NCBI RefSeq assembly: GCF_007003975.1
Contig: NZ_VFTC01000012.1
Location: forward strand, 112,322 to 176,321
Direction of reading: 5' to 3'
Origin: Mesorhizobium sp. WSM4306
Lineage (GTDB): Bacteria; Pseudomonadota; Alphaproteobacteria; Rhizobiales; Rhizobiaceae
DNA length: 64,000 nt
Below, in pieces: positions 17,806-27,374 of this stretch. A program made the translations under genes and the position numbers. The notes under the pieces were generated by a model. The model ran no database searches, was not told the DNA's origin, and saw nothing but the letters and a program-made list of their open reading frames with translations. Numbering within the stretch: the stretch's first letter is position 1; every line of letters starts with the position of its first letter.

Positions 17806-18432
17806 TCATGCGCTGCGGCCGGAACCCGACACATAAGCGCAGATCAGCTCGACGAGTTGCTTCTGCAACTCCGGCGTATCGAGCATGTCGCGCCGCGCGG
17901 CATTGTGGATGACGCCCTCGACCGCCGAGGAGAGCACGCGGGCCACGGTCTCATTGTCCTTCCTGCGCTTGCGATACTGCGCTACCGCCGCAGTATAGTG
18001 GTCGAGATAGCGCGATTGAAACGAGGCATGAGCGGCGCGCGAGCCGCGATCGCCCGGCGCCTCGTCGAGCAGCACCTGATGCAGGGTTGGATGGATGCTG
18101 TGTGCGTCGATCATCCCGCGTACCAGCTCCTGCGCGAATCGCTTGAGCGGCTTGTCGTCCTCTGCTGATTCGGCGATCACCGACAGCACCTGATCGAAAT
18201 GTCGCCGACGGATTGCCTCGACCAGCGACAGCTTGTCGGGAAAATATTGGTAGAGCGAGCCGATGCTGACACCGGCGGCGTCGGCCACCTTGTTGGTGGT
18301 GAAGCCGGCCCAGCCGAGCGTGCTCAGAACATGAGCACCGGCTTCGATGATCGCCTCGACGGTTGCGCGCGAACGCGCCTGGCGCGGCTGCTTGCGCATG
18401 CGCGAGCGCGGCTTTGCAATGCGAGTAGACAT
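17806..18432 (-). CDS. TetR/AcrR family transcriptional regulator
   Basis: A start at 18432 preceded by GGAGCAGGC gives 208 residues; GTG at 18471 and ATG at 18465 are alternatives that extend into the shared promoter. The N terminus has the TetR helix-turn-helix: ATVEAIIEAGAHVL, GFTTNKVADAAGVSIGSLYQYFPDKLSLVEA. The C-terminal ligand-binding half is variable and its effector unknown. It is divergently transcribed from the DinB-family gene starting at 18495, which is therefore the most probable target besides its own promoter. Confidence 0.88.
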   Translation of the reverse strand: MSTRIAKPRSRMRKQPRQARSRATVEAIIEAGAHVLSTLGWAGFTTNKVADAAGVSIGSLYQYFPDKLSLVEAIRRRHFDQVLSVIAESAEDDKPLKRFAQELVRGMIDAHSIHPTLHQVLLDEAPGDRGSRAAHASFQSRYLDHYTAAVAQYRKRRKDNETVARVLSSAVEGVIHNAARRDMLDTPELQKQLVELICAYVSGSGRSA

Positions 18433-18494
18433 GCCTGCTCCATCAGCCGAGAATATAGACAACATACTCACATTTTCCGGAAAGGATACAGACC

Positions 18495-19025
18495 ATGAGC
18501 GAGCGGAATCTGCTTCGCAGTCTCTTCATCTACCAAGCCTGGGCCAATGGCGAATTGCTGGAGAAACTCGCGAGCCTGGATCAGCAGAAGCATGCGAAGG
18601 AACGTCATGCTGCGGTCCGCCTGGTCAACCATAATCTCGTCGTGTCGAGAATATTCGCGGCGCATCTTTCCGGCACGCATCACGGCTACGCGTCAGACGA
18701 CACCGAGGACATGCCGGCGCTCGATGAACTCAGCGCCGATGTCGCTGCGATGGATCGCTGGTATCTCGACTATCTCGAAGCCGTGTCGCCTGAACTTCTG
18801 TCACAGCCTGTGCCCTTCATCTTCACCGACGGCGACAAGGCAATGATGTCGCGCCAGGAAATGCTGACCCATGTCGTCACCCACGGCGGCTACCATCGCG
18901 GTGAGATCGGGCGGATCCTGGTGCAGATTGGCGTCAGGCCGCCATGCGATACGTTTGCCGTCCACCTCCACCAGACCGAGCCTGCGCGTCGGCTGCAGAT
19001 GATGCGTGAGCCCGTTGGGGTGTAG
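18495..19025 (+). CDS. DinB-family protein (DinB/YfiT-like metal-binding four-helix bundle)
   Basis: The 176 residues start MSERNLLRSLFIYQAWANGELL, the DinB opening helix. Histidines at expected positions are seen in LVNHNLVVSRIF and in HVVTHGGYHRGEIG; His residues of these helices form the metal site in this family, and HGGYHRGEI is the most diagnostic segment. Some relatives are thiol-dependent transferases, others are known only as damage-inducible proteins; the activity here is unknown. A ribosome site AAGGA lies nine bases upstream. Divergent from the TetR gene, which probably controls it. Confidence 0.85.
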   Translation: MSERNLLRSLFIYQAWANGELLEKLASLDQQKHAKERHAAVRLVNHNLVVSRIFAAHLSGTHHGYASDDTEDMPALDELSADVAAMDRWYLDYLEAVSPELLSQPVPFIFTDGDKAMMSRQEMLTHVVTHGGYHRGEIGRILVQIGVRPPCDTFAVHLHQTEPARRLQMMREPVGV

Positions 19026-19616
19026 AGCTGCAAGCCTTGGATTCCAAGGGGTACGCTGCTTCGCAGGATAAGGATCGCCGCGATCCTTGGCGCCCCTTTG
19101 CCCTCCGAGGAAACTCCCGCGCCGAGGCTGGCAGGTCCCTTCACCTGGCGGAGATATTAGGCAGAACAGAGCGGGCGCTGCTTCCTTCAAATACTGCCTT
19201 TCATCATGTCGGGCCAATCTCAAATTGTATACGAGCAAAAAGCTCGCATTCAATTTCGTGCTGTTTTTCTTGTCGTCTGAATGAAGCAAGATCAGTTGAT
19301 GCGACACGATGGTTTTTTGTGATCTGCCAAGCTACGAATGACCACGCGCGATCGACGCCGCCGCAAGAGATTGAGAACTTGACGAGAAGATCGCATGAGT
19401 CGCAACGCTCAGAAATTCTGCTGCAAAAGTTCGCTGTGACGCGCGAAGATTCTTTGCCGATTTCGCTATCGATCATCGCGAACATGCTCTCGGTGTAACC
19501 GAAATTTAATCTGCAAGATTCAGTGTAATGCTTCGCTGGCTAGACACGCGCGAGTCAGATATGCATAGGCTCGCCGGGTCACTAACGGCCAACGGCACAA
19601 ACGCAAGGGGCATCGC
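19026..19616. other. Intergenic interval, nothing firmly recognised
   Basis: About 590 bases between the DinB gene and the histone-like gene. The segment around 19135-19175 (CACCTGGCGGAGATATTAGG, then CAGAACAGAGCGGGCG) resembles the edge of the rhizobial intergenic repeat seen at 57615, but degenerate. The part from about 19190 is AT-richer and should hold the promoter of the histone-like gene. No frame here has protein-like character. Confidence 0.4.
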
Positions 19617-20042
19617 ATGGCTAAGCAGTCATCCAAAGCGCCGGCATCCAAGGCACCGGCAAAGAAAGCACCAGTAAAGGCAGTGGCGGCGAAAGCGGCA
19701 ACTGCAGTGAAGAAGGCAGCACCTGCTGCCAAGCCGAAGGCGGCAGCGCCCAAGGCAAAAGCAGCACCGGCTAAGAAGCCGGCTGCGAAGGCCGCTGCCA
19801 AGCCGGCAGTGAAGAAAGCAGCACCGGCCAAGGCCAAGGCTGCGCCTGCAAAGAAGGCTGCGCCGGCAAAGAAGGCGGCGCCTGCCAAGAAGCCGGCTGC
19901 CAAGGCCGCGGCAAAACCCGCCGCGAAGAAGGCGGCACCTGCCAAGGCTCCGGCCAAGGCCGCCGCTGCGAAATCTACCGCAGCCGTGAAGAAAGCAGCG
20001 CCTGCCAAGAAGGCAGCGCCTGCGAAGGCCGCGAAAAAGTAA
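19617..20042 (+). CDS. Histone H1-like lysine/alanine/proline repeat protein
   Basis: The 141 residues are almost only Ala, Lys and Pro, built from imperfect AAPAKK and KPAAKAAAKPA repeats. This matches the C-terminal tail of histone H1 and bacterial homologues such as AlgP, BpH1 and Hc1-type proteins, which bind DNA non-specifically. There is no globular domain or signal sequence, so binding to the nucleoid (or another polyanion) is inferred from the charge. A clear start (ATG after CAAGGGGCATCGC) and a strong terminator downstream support a real gene. Repeat DNA of this kind changes length easily. Confidence 0.8.
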   Translation: MAKQSSKAPASKAPAKKAPVKAVAAKAATAVKKAAPAAKPKAAAPKAKAAPAKKPAAKAAAKPAVKKAAPAKAKAAPAKKAAPAKKAAPAKKPAAKAAAKPAAKKAAPAKAPAKAAAAKSTAAVKKAAPAKKAAPAKAAKK

Positions 20043-20341
20043 TCGCGTTTCTTCGCGCGCCGGGGACGATGCCGGGACATGAGGGCGGGCGCCTTGGATA
20101 CGCCGCGCTCTCCGCTTCGGTGTTATGGCGCACGAAAAGAGGGGCGAACGTAATCTATCTTTCGCAGCTCCCAGGACTTCGCCTCACGGCGAAGTCCGGT
20201 GGGGCTTTTTTGTTGCCCTGAGCAGACCGCCTGGCTCTCGATATACCGCTTCCTCTGGCGGTCAGTTTTTTCTTCTGCTGGCATTTGCCTGTAGACGTCG
20301 ATCGGTAGAAACTCACTGTCTGCGAAAACAGGGAACCGATC
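20043..20341. other. Intergenic interval containing a terminator
   Basis: After the histone-like gene there are about 130 bases without visible features, then the strong hairpin at 20174-20212, then a promoter region for the glutathione S-transferase gene. A small RNA ending at this hairpin is possible but not supported by anything else. Confidence 0.4.
20174..20212 (+). terminator. Rho-independent terminator after the histone-like gene
   Basis: GGACTTCGCC, loop TCAC, GGCGAAGTCC form a perfect 10-bp stem (20174-20197). The flanking CTCCCA and TGGGG can extend it, and a run of six T follows at 20206-20211. Confidence 0.8.
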
Positions 20342-20938
20342 ATGCCGAAGCTGCTCTACGCGTCCTCATCCCCTTACAGCTCCAAGGTGCGCATGGCGGC
20401 ACTCTATGCCGGCATCGCTGTTGACCTGGTGCCGATCAAGACCGAGGACAAGCCGGCCGAATTGATATCGGCCAATCCGCTCGGCAAGATCCCGGTGCTG
20501 GTGCTCGACGACGGCCGCTCGATCCACGACAGCCGCGCCATCACCCAGCACCTCAACCGCGTGTCGAAGAATCTGTTGTTGCCGCGCAATGCCGACAAGC
20601 GGCTCGAAGCCGAAGTGCTGGAGGCGCTGGCCGACGGCATCTGCGATTGCGCGCTGTCGATGGTTTATGAGCGGCGCACGCGGCCCGACGAGATGGTCTA
20701 TCAGCCCTGGCTCGATCGCCAGTGGACGAAGATCACCGCCGCGCTCGATCTCCTCAATGCCAATCCGCCGAAACTGCCCAAGAAGATCACGCTTGGCCAG
20801 TTGGCGCTGCGCGCCTGCCTTGGCTATCTCTCGCTGCGCTTCGCCGGCAAATGGGAAAAGGGCCGCGGCCGGCTGACCCGGTGGGCTGCGCGCTTCGACG
20901 AGAAGTTTCCGGAGCTGAAGGGGTCCGTGCCGGCGTGA
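20342..20938 (+). CDS. Glutathione S-transferase family protein
   Basis: The 198 residues start with a thioredoxin-fold domain: KLLYASSSPYSSKVRMAALYAGI, in which the Ser/Tyr near the N terminus would contact glutathione, then NPLGKIPVLVLDDG with the cis-proline and DSRAITQHLN, the glutathione gamma-glutamyl-binding segment. An all-helical C-terminal domain follows. It is a cytosolic GST; the substrate is unknown. It is transcribed towards the Omp25-like gene, with a shared bidirectional terminator between them. Confidence 0.9.
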   Translation: MPKLLYASSSPYSSKVRMAALYAGIAVDLVPIKTEDKPAELISANPLGKIPVLVLDDGRSIHDSRAITQHLNRVSKNLLLPRNADKRLEAEVLEALADGICDCALSMVYERRTRPDEMVYQPWLDRQWTKITAALDLLNANPPKLPKKITLGQLALRACLGYLSLRFAGKWEKGRGRLTRWAARFDEKFPELKGSVPA

Positions 20939-20950
20939 GGGAGCTAAACA

Positions 20951-20981
20951 AAAAAAGCCGGGCGCAAGGCCCGGCTTTCTT
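20951..20981. terminator. Bidirectional terminator between GST and Omp25-like genes
   Basis: AAAGCCGGG at 20954-20962 pairs with CCCGGCTTT at 20970-20978 across a GC-rich loop. A run of A on the left and TTTCTTG on the right serve termination in both directions between convergent genes. Confidence 0.85.
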
Positions 20982-21002
20982 GTGTCGTGGCTTGAACGAC
21001 AG

Positions 21003-21653
21003 TTAGAACTTCATACCGACGCCGAAGGTGACGCGGTTGTCGCTTTCCTTGACCTTGGTGCCGACGCTGTCGAAGCTCTTGGAGCCGAAGTCGGTGTAGC
21101 GGTACTCGACACGGCCGAACACATTGTCTGTGATCTTGATGTCGGTGCCGACGCCGGCCGTCCAGCCGAGCATGGTGTTGCTGTCGCTGTCGCCCGGAAC
21201 CGAGATCTTCTGGTTCTTCAGGGCGCCACCGCCGGTGCCGTAAAGCAGGATTTCCGGGGTCACAGCGTAGCCGAGACGGGCGCGCAGCGAGCCTTCGAAG
21301 CCGCCCTTGGAATTGACGCCGCCGCTGTCACCCTTGACGCCGTTGTAGCCGAGATCGGCTTCAGCACCGTACACGAAGTTTTCCTGCTGCCACTGGTAGC
21401 CGCCGAAAACGCCGCCGACGAAGCCCTTGGTCTTGATGTCGGGGCCGCCGTCGTGGACTTTGGCATGACCGCTGAAACCGTAGCCGGCGCTGATACCGGC
21501 ATAGGGGCCGGCCCAGGAAGCGACGGGGAGTTCGGCGATCGGGGCAGGTGCCGGGGGCTCTTCCGAGACGACGTCAGCGGCAAAAGCGGTACCGCTGAGG
21601 GCGAAGAGCCCGAGCGCGACCGCGATCGGCGCGAATTTGAGATTGGCTTGCAT
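21003..21653 (-). CDS. Omp25/Omp31-type outer-membrane beta-barrel protein
   Basis: The 216-residue protein has a signal peptide (MQANLKFAPIAVALGLFALS, cleaved after AFA), a short proline-rich linker, then WAGPYAGISAGYGFSG, VFGGYQWQQENFVYGAEADL, GSLRARLGYAVTP, and a final strand ending VTFGVGMKF with the terminal Phe that the BAM complex recognises. This is the layout of the small eight-stranded barrels of Brucella and rhizobia (Omp25/31, OmpA-like barrel). AAGGAG lies before the ATG, and the leader just above it holds an inverted repeat (21675-21700) that could form a hairpin in the 5' untranslated RNA. It probably contributes to outer-membrane integrity. Confidence 0.9.
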   Translation of the reverse strand: MQANLKFAPIAVALGLFALSGTAFAADVVSEEPPAPAPIAELPVASWAGPYAGISAGYGFSGHAKVHDGGPDIKTKGFVGGVFGGYQWQQENFVYGAEADLGYNGVKGDSGGVNSKGGFEGSLRARLGYAVTPEILLYGTGGGALKNQKISVPGDSDSNTMLGWTAGVGTDIKITDNVFGRVEYRYTDFGSKSFDSVGTKVKESDNRVTFGVGMKF

Positions 21654-22065
21654 TGTTGTTTACTCCTTAAGCCACAAGACACGTAGGCTTGTTTGTCTTG
21701 AGCGCCATCAACCCGTCCGGGGGATGAAACGGCTCTGGCACTCAACGGTTCCGAATGTCGTGTCAAAATGCGGCGGCAGCGAACCTGAAACTGGGTCATT
21801 CCCCGGCGCGAATGAGGCCGAAGCTTGACGTTGCATCTTCGCAACAGCGAAATGTCAGCACGCTTGCGATGCTGCACTGCACTCGGCTTGGTGCAAGGAG
21901 TCCAGCGTCCTATATTGCGGTCTTGCCGGCCCGAATCCGGACGGGTCCAGGCGCTGAAAAAGCCGTTTCGCCACATTCCTGCCCCAGGTGGAAACGGCAT
22001 TTAACCCCTGGACGCGTCACAATGTGCCGGCTAGCGGAATTGAGGCTCAGATTGAGGATTGACAG
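21654..22065. other. Divergent promoter interval between the Omp25-like gene and the SDR gene
   Basis: The interval holds the Omp leader, with CAAGACA at 21675-21681 facing TGTCTTG at 21694-21700, and then about 300 bases in which I see no gene, terminator or repeat. The promoter of the SDR-uvrC operon should lie near its right end. Confidence 0.4.
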
Positions 22066-22830
22066 ATGATCGAAGCCGCCGAAACGGCGCTGGTGACGGG
22101 TGGGGCAAAGCGGATCGGCAAGGCGATCGTCGAGGATCTGGCCGCGCACGGCTTTGCCGTCGCCATCCATGCCAATCGCTCGGGCGCCGAAGCCGACGCG
22201 CTTGCCGCGCGCATCAGGGGCGAGGGCGGCCGCGCCGCCGTGGTTGCCGCCGACCTGACCGACATGGACGCCGTTGGCGATCTCGTCGGCCGCGCCGAGG
22301 CAGCGCTCGGCCCGGTCACGCTTCTGGTCAACAATGCCTCGCTGTTCGTCGACGACAGCGTCGAGGACTTCGACTGGACCGCCTGGGACCGCCACTTCGC
22401 CATCCATGTGAAGACGCCGGCGCAGTTGGCGCAGAACTTCGCCCGTGCCTTGCCGCGGGGGCAGGAGGGGCTGATCGTCAACATCATAGACCAGCGCGTC
22501 TGGCGGCCGACGCCGCGCTATTTCTCCTACGCGCTGTCGAAGTCGGCTCTGTGGGCGCAGACTGAGATGCTGGCGCAGGCGCTCGGTCCGCGCATCCGCG
22601 TCAACGCCATCGGCCCCGGTCCGACGCTGAAGAATGCGCGCCAGGAAGATCACGATTTCGACAAGCAGGTCGACGGCCTGATCCTGAAGCGCGGCCCGCA
22701 ATTGGCCGAATTCGGCGCCACCATCCGCTATCTCTGGGAGGCGCGCTCGGTGACCGGCCAGATGATCGCACTCGACGGCGGCCAGCATCTTGCATGGCAG
22801 ACGCCGGATGTGACAGGCATGGTGGAATGA
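22066..22830 (+). CDS. Short-chain dehydrogenase/reductase (pteridine-reductase-like)
   Basis: The 254 residues show the classical SDR pattern: [19 protein letters not shown] (cofactor), [16 protein letters not shown], and [11 protein letters not shown] carrying the Tyr-x3-Lys pair, ending with [10 protein letters not shown]. The GAKRIG variant of the glycine motif with Arg is common among NADPH-dependent pteridine reductase/FolM-like members. I infer NADPH use, but the substrate is not settled. The stop codon overlaps the uvrC start (ATGA), so the two genes are translationally coupled, a pairing I recall from other Hyphomicrobiales. Confidence 0.88.
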   Translation: MIEAAETALVTGGAKRIGKAIVEDLAAHGFAVAIHANRSGAEADALAARIRGEGGRAAVVAADLTDMDAVGDLVGRAEAALGPVTLLVNNASLFVDDSVEDFDWTAWDRHFAIHVKTPAQLAQNFARALPRGQEGLIVNIIDQRVWRPTPRYFSYALSKSALWAQTEMLAQALGPRIRVNAIGPGPTLKNARQEDHDFDKQVDGLILKRGPQLAEFGATIRYLWEARSVTGQMIALDGGQHLAWQTPDVTGMVE

Positions 22831-24905
22831 GTCCCGCAGACCAGAAACACAAGACGCGCGCCGGCGCCGCTGACGATATGCCGCCGGACATCGACCTCGA
22901 GGATGAGGCGGCCGAGGAGATCGTCGAGCCCGAGGCCGCTGGACCCGATGTCGCCTTCACCGCGATAGACTGGGCGCCGCATGCCGGCGACGCCGACGGC
23001 ATGGTCGGCGCCGAGGTCATCCAGACGCTGGTCAAGCGGCTGCCCAATGCGCCCGGCGTCTACCGCATGATGAACGCCGCCGGCGACGTGCTTTATGTCG
23101 GCAAGGCGCGCAGCCTGAAGAAGCGGGTGACCAACTACGCGCAAGGCCGGTTCCACACCGCCCGCATCGGCCGCATGGTGCGCGAAACGGCGACGATGGA
23201 GTTCGTCGTCACCCGCACCGAGATCGAAGCGCTGCTGCTCGAAGCCAATCTTATCAAGCGCTTGCGGCCGCGATTCAATGTGTTGATGCGGGACGACAAA
23301 TCGTTCCCTTACATCCTGTTGACCGGCGATCATGTCTCGCCCGGTATCTACAAGCATCGCGGTGCGCGCTCGCGCAAGGGCGACTATTTCGGCCCGTTTG
23401 CTTCCGCTGGCGCCGTCGGACGCACCATCAATTCGCTGCAGCGCGCTTTCCTGCTGAGGAGTTGCACCAACTCCTTCTACGAAAACCGCACCCGGCCGTG
23501 CCTGCTCTACCAGATCAAGCGCTGCGCCGGTCCTTGCACCGGCGAGATCTCGCACAGTGACTATGCCGAACTGGTCGCCGAGGCGAAGGATTTTCTGTCC
23601 GGCCGCAGCCAGAAGGTGAAGACCGAGATCTCTGAAGCCATGCAACAGGCGTCGCAGGAGCTCGATTTCGAGCGCGCCGCCATCTATCGCGACCGGCTAG
23701 CGGCGCTGTCGCATGTGCAGAGCCATCAGGGCATCAACCCCGCCACGGTCGACGAGGCCGATGTCTTCGCCATCCACCAGGAGGGCGGCCAGGTCTGCAT
23801 CCAGGTGTTCTTCTTCCGCACCGGCCAGAACTGGGGCAATCGCGCCTATTTCCCTAAGGCCGATCCGGCGCTGGAGGGGGCGGAAGTGCTGGGCTCGTTC
23901 CTGGCGCAGTTCTATGACGACAAGCCGACGCCGCGGAACATTCTTCTGTCGCGAGCCGTCCAGGACCAGGAACTGCTGGCCGAGGCGCTGTCCACCCGCG
24001 CCGGCCGCAAAGTGTCGATCTCGGTGCCGCAGCGCGGCGAGAAGAAGGATTTGACGGACAACGCGCTGCAGAATGCCCGCGAGGCGCTCGGCCGCCGGCT
24101 GGCCGAAACCTCGACGCAAGGGCGTCTGCTCGCCGGTTTTGCCGAGACCTTCGGCTTGCCGAAGCCGCCCGTGCGCATCGAGGTCTACGACAATTCGCAC
24201 ATTATGGGCACCAACGCCGTCGGCGCCATGGTCGTCGCCGGGCCGGAAGGTTTCGTGAAGAACCAGTACCGGAAATTCAACATCCGCTCGACCGAAATCA
24301 CGCCCGGCGACGACTTCGGCATGATGCGCGAGGTGATGGAGCGGCGTTTTTCTAGGCTGCTGAAGGAGCATAGCGATGTCGCCGTGGCCGACGATGCGGC
24401 GGCAGGCGAGGCAGCCGACGACATCGAGGACGACATTTCCGGCAGTTTCCCGGCATGGCCCGACGTCATCCTGATCGATGGCGGCCAGGGCCAGATGAGT
24501 GCGGTGCGCAAGATCCTCGCCGATCTCGGCATCGAGGACCGGGTCGTGGCCATCGGCATCGCCAAGGGCCAGGACCGCGACGCAGGCCGCGAGCGCTTCT
24601 TCGTCAAGGGCAGGGACTCGTTTTCGCTCCCGGTGCGTGACCCCGTGCTCTATTTCGTCCAGCGGCTGCGCGACGAGGTTCACCGCTTTGCCATCGGTTC
24701 GCACCGCGCGCGGCGCAAGAAGGAATTGGTCAAGAGCCCGCTCGACGAGATCGCCGGCATCGGCCCCGGCCGCAAGCGCGCCCTGCTGCTGGCCTTCGGC
24801 ACCGCCAAGGCGGTCAGCCGCGCGGCGGTCGAGGATCTGGTCAAGGTCGATGGCATTTCCGAGCAGGTGGCGAAACTGGTCTACAACCATTTCCACGAGA
24901 GCTGA
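22827..24905 (+). CDS. uvrC: Excinuclease ABC subunit C
   Basis: The start at 22827 overlaps the SDR stop and gives 692 residues. After a variable acidic leader of about 65 residues comes the GIY-YIG nuclease domain ([22 protein letters not shown]), which makes the 3' cut. A cysteine-rich segment ([22 protein letters not shown]) follows, then the UVR segment ([21 protein letters not shown]) that contacts UvrB, the RNase H-like domain for the 5' cut ([21 protein letters not shown] and ILIDGGQGQ) and a C-terminal helix-hairpin-helix ([19 protein letters not shown]). It completes nucleotide excision repair incision. The acidic leader is longer than in enteric UvrC. Confidence 0.97.
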   Translation: MSPADQKHKTRAGAADDMPPDIDLEDEAAEEIVEPEAAGPDVAFTAIDWAPHAGDADGMVGAEVIQTLVKRLPNAPGVYRMMNAAGDVLYVGKARSLKKRVTNYAQGRFHTARIGRMVRETATMEFVVTRTEIEALLLEANLIKRLRPRFNVLMRDDKSFPYILLTGDHVSPGIYKHRGARSRKGDYFGPFASAGAVGRTINSLQRAFLLRSCTNSFYENRTRPCLLYQIKRCAGPCTGEISHSDYAELVAEAKDFLSGRSQKVKTEISEAMQQASQELDFERAAIYRDRLAALSHVQSHQGINPATVDEADVFAIHQEGGQVCIQVFFFRTGQNWGNRAYFPKADPALEGAEVLGSFLAQFYDDKPTPRNILLSRAVQDQELLAEALSTRAGRKVSISVPQRGEKKDLTDNALQNAREALGRRLAETSTQGRLLAGFAETFGLPKPPVRIEVYDNSHIMGTNAVGAMVVAGPEGFVKNQYRKFNIRSTEITPGDDFGMMREVMERRFSRLLKEHSDVAVADDAAAGEAADDIEDDISGSFPAWPDVILIDGGQGQMSAVRKILADLGIEDRVVAIGIAKGQDRDAGRERFFVKGRDSFSLPVRDPVLYFVQRLRDEVHRFAIGSHRARRKKELVKSPLDEIAGIGPGRKRALLLAFGTAKAVSRAAVEDLVKVDGISEQVAKLVYNHFHES

Positions 24906-25005
24906 CCGCCGGGGTGCTATTTTCGTCTGGCCAATCGAATCTCGGCTGTTGACCCCCTACATCCGCTTCTGATTTGAGTACGCAGGCAGAAAGAGTCCCT
25001 GAGAT

Positions 25006-25602
25006 ATGGCCAAGCGCGCGTTCAACCTGCCCAACATGCTCACCTACGCCCGCATCATCGCGGTGCCGTTGGTGGTGCTGTGCTTTTTTCTCGAAGGGCA
25101 TCTGAAATCGAGCGACTTCGCCCGCTGGTCGGCGCTGATCATCTTCCTGCTGGCCTCGATCACCGATTATCTCGACGGCTATCTGGCGCGCGCCTGGCAA
25201 CAGACCTCCAACATCGGCAAGATGCTCGATCCGATAGCCGACAAACTGCTGGTCGCTACCTGCCTGCTGCTCTTGGCCGCCGACACCGACCGGCACGCTG
25301 GCATCGCCGGCTGGTCGCTTTGGGCGGCGATCATTATCCTCTGCCGCGAGATCCTGGTCTCGGGCCTGCGCGAATATCTGGCGGCGCTGAAGGTCTCGGT
25401 GCCGGTGACCCAACTCGCCAAATGGAAGACCGCCATCCAGATGGTCGCCATCGCCTTCCTGCTTGCCGGCCCTGCCGGCGACAAGATCTTCCCGCTGACC
25501 ACGCAGACCGGGCTGGTGCTGCTGTGGATCGCCGCACTGGTCACGCTCTACACCGGCTACGACTATTTCCGCGCCGGCCTCAAGCACATCATGGACGAGT
25601 GA
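25006..25602 (+). CDS. pgsA: CDP-diacylglycerol-glycerol-3-phosphate 3-phosphatidyltransferase
   Basis: The 198-residue inner-membrane protein opens with FNLPNMLTYARIIAVPLVVL and carries the CDP-alcohol phosphotransferase motif: DYLDGYLARAWQQTSNIGKM, then LDPIADK, that is D-x2-D-G-x2-A-R-x8-G-x3-D-x3-D. Several hydrophobic helices follow. It makes phosphatidylglycerol phosphate from CDP-diacylglycerol and glycerol 3-phosphate. The position after uvrC is a conserved gene order. A second family member is at 57875. It is followed one base later by moaD. Confidence 0.93.
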   Translation: MAKRAFNLPNMLTYARIIAVPLVVLCFFLEGHLKSSDFARWSALIIFLLASITDYLDGYLARAWQQTSNIGKMLDPIADKLLVATCLLLLAADTDRHAGIAGWSLWAAIIILCREILVSGLREYLAALKVSVPVTQLAKWKTAIQMVAIAFLLAGPAGDKIFPLTTQTGLVLLWIAALVTLYTGYDYFRAGLKHIMDE

Positions 25603-25603
25603 G

Positions 25604-25861
25604 ATGACCACGCGGCTCATCTATTTTGCCTGGGTGCGCGAACGGATCGGCAAGCCGGAGGAAGACGTCGAATTGCCCGCCGGTATCGAGACGGTGGCCG
25701 ACCTCTTGCGCTGGCTGAAATCGCGCGGCGAGGAGTATGAGCACGCGCTGCAATATCCCGACGTGATCCGCGTCGCCATCAACCAGGAACATGTAGAGCA
25801 TCGGGAAAAGGTCGCCGGCGCGCGCGAGATCGCGCTGTTTCCGCCGATGACCGGGGGCTGA
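25604..25861 (+). CDS. moaD: Molybdopterin synthase sulfur-carrier subunit
   Basis: The 85-residue ubiquitin-like protein begins LIYFAWVRERIG and ends in the Gly-Gly tail (FPPMTGG) that is thiocarboxylated and inserted into MoaE. It begins one base after the pgsA stop and ends four bases before moaE, so all three are in one operon. The cofactor made would serve enzymes such as the oxidoreductase at 45979. Confidence 0.95.
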   Translation: MTTRLIYFAWVRERIGKPEEDVELPAGIETVADLLRWLKSRGEEYEHALQYPDVIRVAINQEHVEHREKVAGAREIALFPPMTGG

Positions 25862-25865
25862 CACC

Positions 25866-26339
25866 ATGTCCGGCGTGCCGATGGTGCGCATCCAGCGCGA
25901 GGATTTCGACGTTGCCGCCGAGATCGCCAGGCTGACGCAGGGCCGCGCCGACATCGGCGCCGTGGTGTCTTTCCAAGGCCTCTGCCGTGACGAGGAAGGT
26001 CAGCTGTCGGCACTCGAGCTCGAACATTATCCCGGCATGGCCGAAGCCGAGATCGGCCGCATCGCCGCCGAAGCCATAGCACGCTGGCCGTTGCAAGGGC
26101 TCACCGTCATCCATCGCCACGGCAAGATCGCACCCGGCGAAAACATCGTGCTGGTGGTGGCGGCGTCCGCGCACCGACTGGCGGCGTTCGAAGCGGCGAA
26201 TTTCCTGATGGACTATCTGAAGTCACGTGCGCCGTTCTGGAAGAAGGAGCATCGCGCCGACGGTACCGACGGCGGCTGGGTCGAGGCCAAGCAGGCCGAC
26301 GACGAGGCGGCGGCTCGCTGGAAGGCGCGGCCTGAATAA
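25866..26339 (+). CDS. moaE: Molybdopterin synthase catalytic subunit
   Basis: The 157 residues include GAVVSFQGLCRDE, LELEHYPGMAEAEI, VIHRHGKIAPGENIVLVVAA and FLMDYLKSRAPFWKKE, the MoaE signature. The Lys residues of the last segment form the active site. It binds MoaD and converts cyclic pyranopterin monophosphate to molybdopterin in the cytoplasm. Last gene of the pgsA-moaD-moaE run. Confidence 0.96.
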   Translation: MSGVPMVRIQREDFDVAAEIARLTQGRADIGAVVSFQGLCRDEEGQLSALELEHYPGMAEAEIGRIAAEAIARWPLQGLTVIHRHGKIAPGENIVLVVAASAHRLAAFEAANFLMDYLKSRAPFWKKEHRADGTDGGWVEAKQADDEAAARWKARPE

Positions 26340-26408
26340 ATCTCGGCGTAGCCATGTATTGACCGCATTCCCTTGGCCAAATCGCATCTGGCAAAAGGGA
26401 GCAAGGGC

Positions 26409-27176
26409 ATGCTGGACAGGATCGCTGAATTCTTCGTCTTCGGTTTTGTGCCGCTGGTCATCGGCATGCTGGCCGTTCCCGAAATGTCTGTCGCCGCCGA
26501 GAAAACCCTCAAGGGCGAGGTGATGTATCGCGAGCGCATCGCGCTGCCGCCCAACGCCGTACTTTCGGTACAGCTGGCCGATGTGTCTTTGGCCGATGCG
26601 CCGGCCGCCATTGTCGGCGAACGAAAGGTTTCGCCGGCCGGCCAGGTGCCGATCAAGTTCGAGATCAGCTTCGATCCAACGGTGATCCGGCCCAATATGA
26701 CCTACGCGCTGCAGGCACGCATCACCGCCGACGACAAGCTGCTGTTCATCACGGACACACGCCATCAGGTCGATCCCCTGAGCGATGCGCCGCAGACGAT
26801 CGTGTTGAAAATGGTGGCGCCGAGCGACACGCCGACTTCGGCCTCGCTGTTCGATCAGAGCTGGCTGGTCGAATATATCGACGGCATCGGTGTGATCGCG
26901 CAACCGAAGGCGACGTTCAGGGTCAGTGAAGCCGGCAAGGCCGGCGGCAGCGGCCCTTGCAACGCCTATTTCGCCACCGCCAAGGTCGAGGGCTCGACGA
27001 TCGCCGTAAGCGACATAGGCTCGACCTACAAGGCCTGTGCGCCGGAGGTGATGGCCGAGGAAAAGGCGCTGTTCGAGGCGTTGGTCAAGGCGGCGTCGTA
27101 CCATATCGATGCTGGCAAGCTCACCATCGCCGACAAGGACGGCCGCGACATTTTGCGGTTCAACGCGGCAAGCTGA
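26409..27176 (+). CDS. YbaY-domain plus META-domain exported protein
   Basis: I prefer the ATG at 26409, with GGGAGCAAGG before it (255 residues), to the in-frame ATG at 26373. A hydrophobic export segment (FFVFGFVPLVIGMLAV) comes first. Residues about 32-140 match YbaY/YscW (LKGEVMYRERIALPPNAVLS, VQLADVSLADAP). Residues about 150-255 are a META/HslJ domain (GSGPCNAYFATAKVEGSTI, STYKACAPEVMAEEKALFEAL). There is no lipobox Cys, unlike E. coli YbaY. Both domains are linked in other bacteria to envelope or stress functions, so periplasmic housekeeping is inferred. Confidence 0.85.
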   Translation: MLDRIAEFFVFGFVPLVIGMLAVPEMSVAAEKTLKGEVMYRERIALPPNAVLSVQLADVSLADAPAAIVGERKVSPAGQVPIKFEISFDPTVIRPNMTYALQARITADDKLLFITDTRHQVDPLSDAPQTIVLKMVAPSDTPTSASLFDQSWLVEYIDGIGVIAQPKATFRVSEAGKAGGSGPCNAYFATAKVEGSTIAVSDIGSTYKACAPEVMAEEKALFEALVKAASYHIDAGKLTIADKDGRDILRFNAAS

Positions 27177-27374
27177 TGTCGACGAGCGGCGTGGCGGCGG
27201 CGCGGGAATCGTCTTCGCGATTTTTCCGACCCGGATCACGCGACAGCCGGGAATATTCCGGCCGCGCGAAGCGTTAACTTCCCATATGGCGGGTAGGCAA
27301 AAGGGACATGTCCCTTCACTGAAGCCGCCAGACCGAATGCGGCTCGATCTGGCCACTCAAAAAGGAGTCCAGAC

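Noticed and set aside
19037..19498. 153-codon plus-strand frame in the gap before the histone-like gene
   Set aside because: Low-quality composition, no motif and no ribosome site; probably non-coding.
23697..24896. 399-codon minus-strand open frame
   Set aside because: Antisense to uvrC; no motif.
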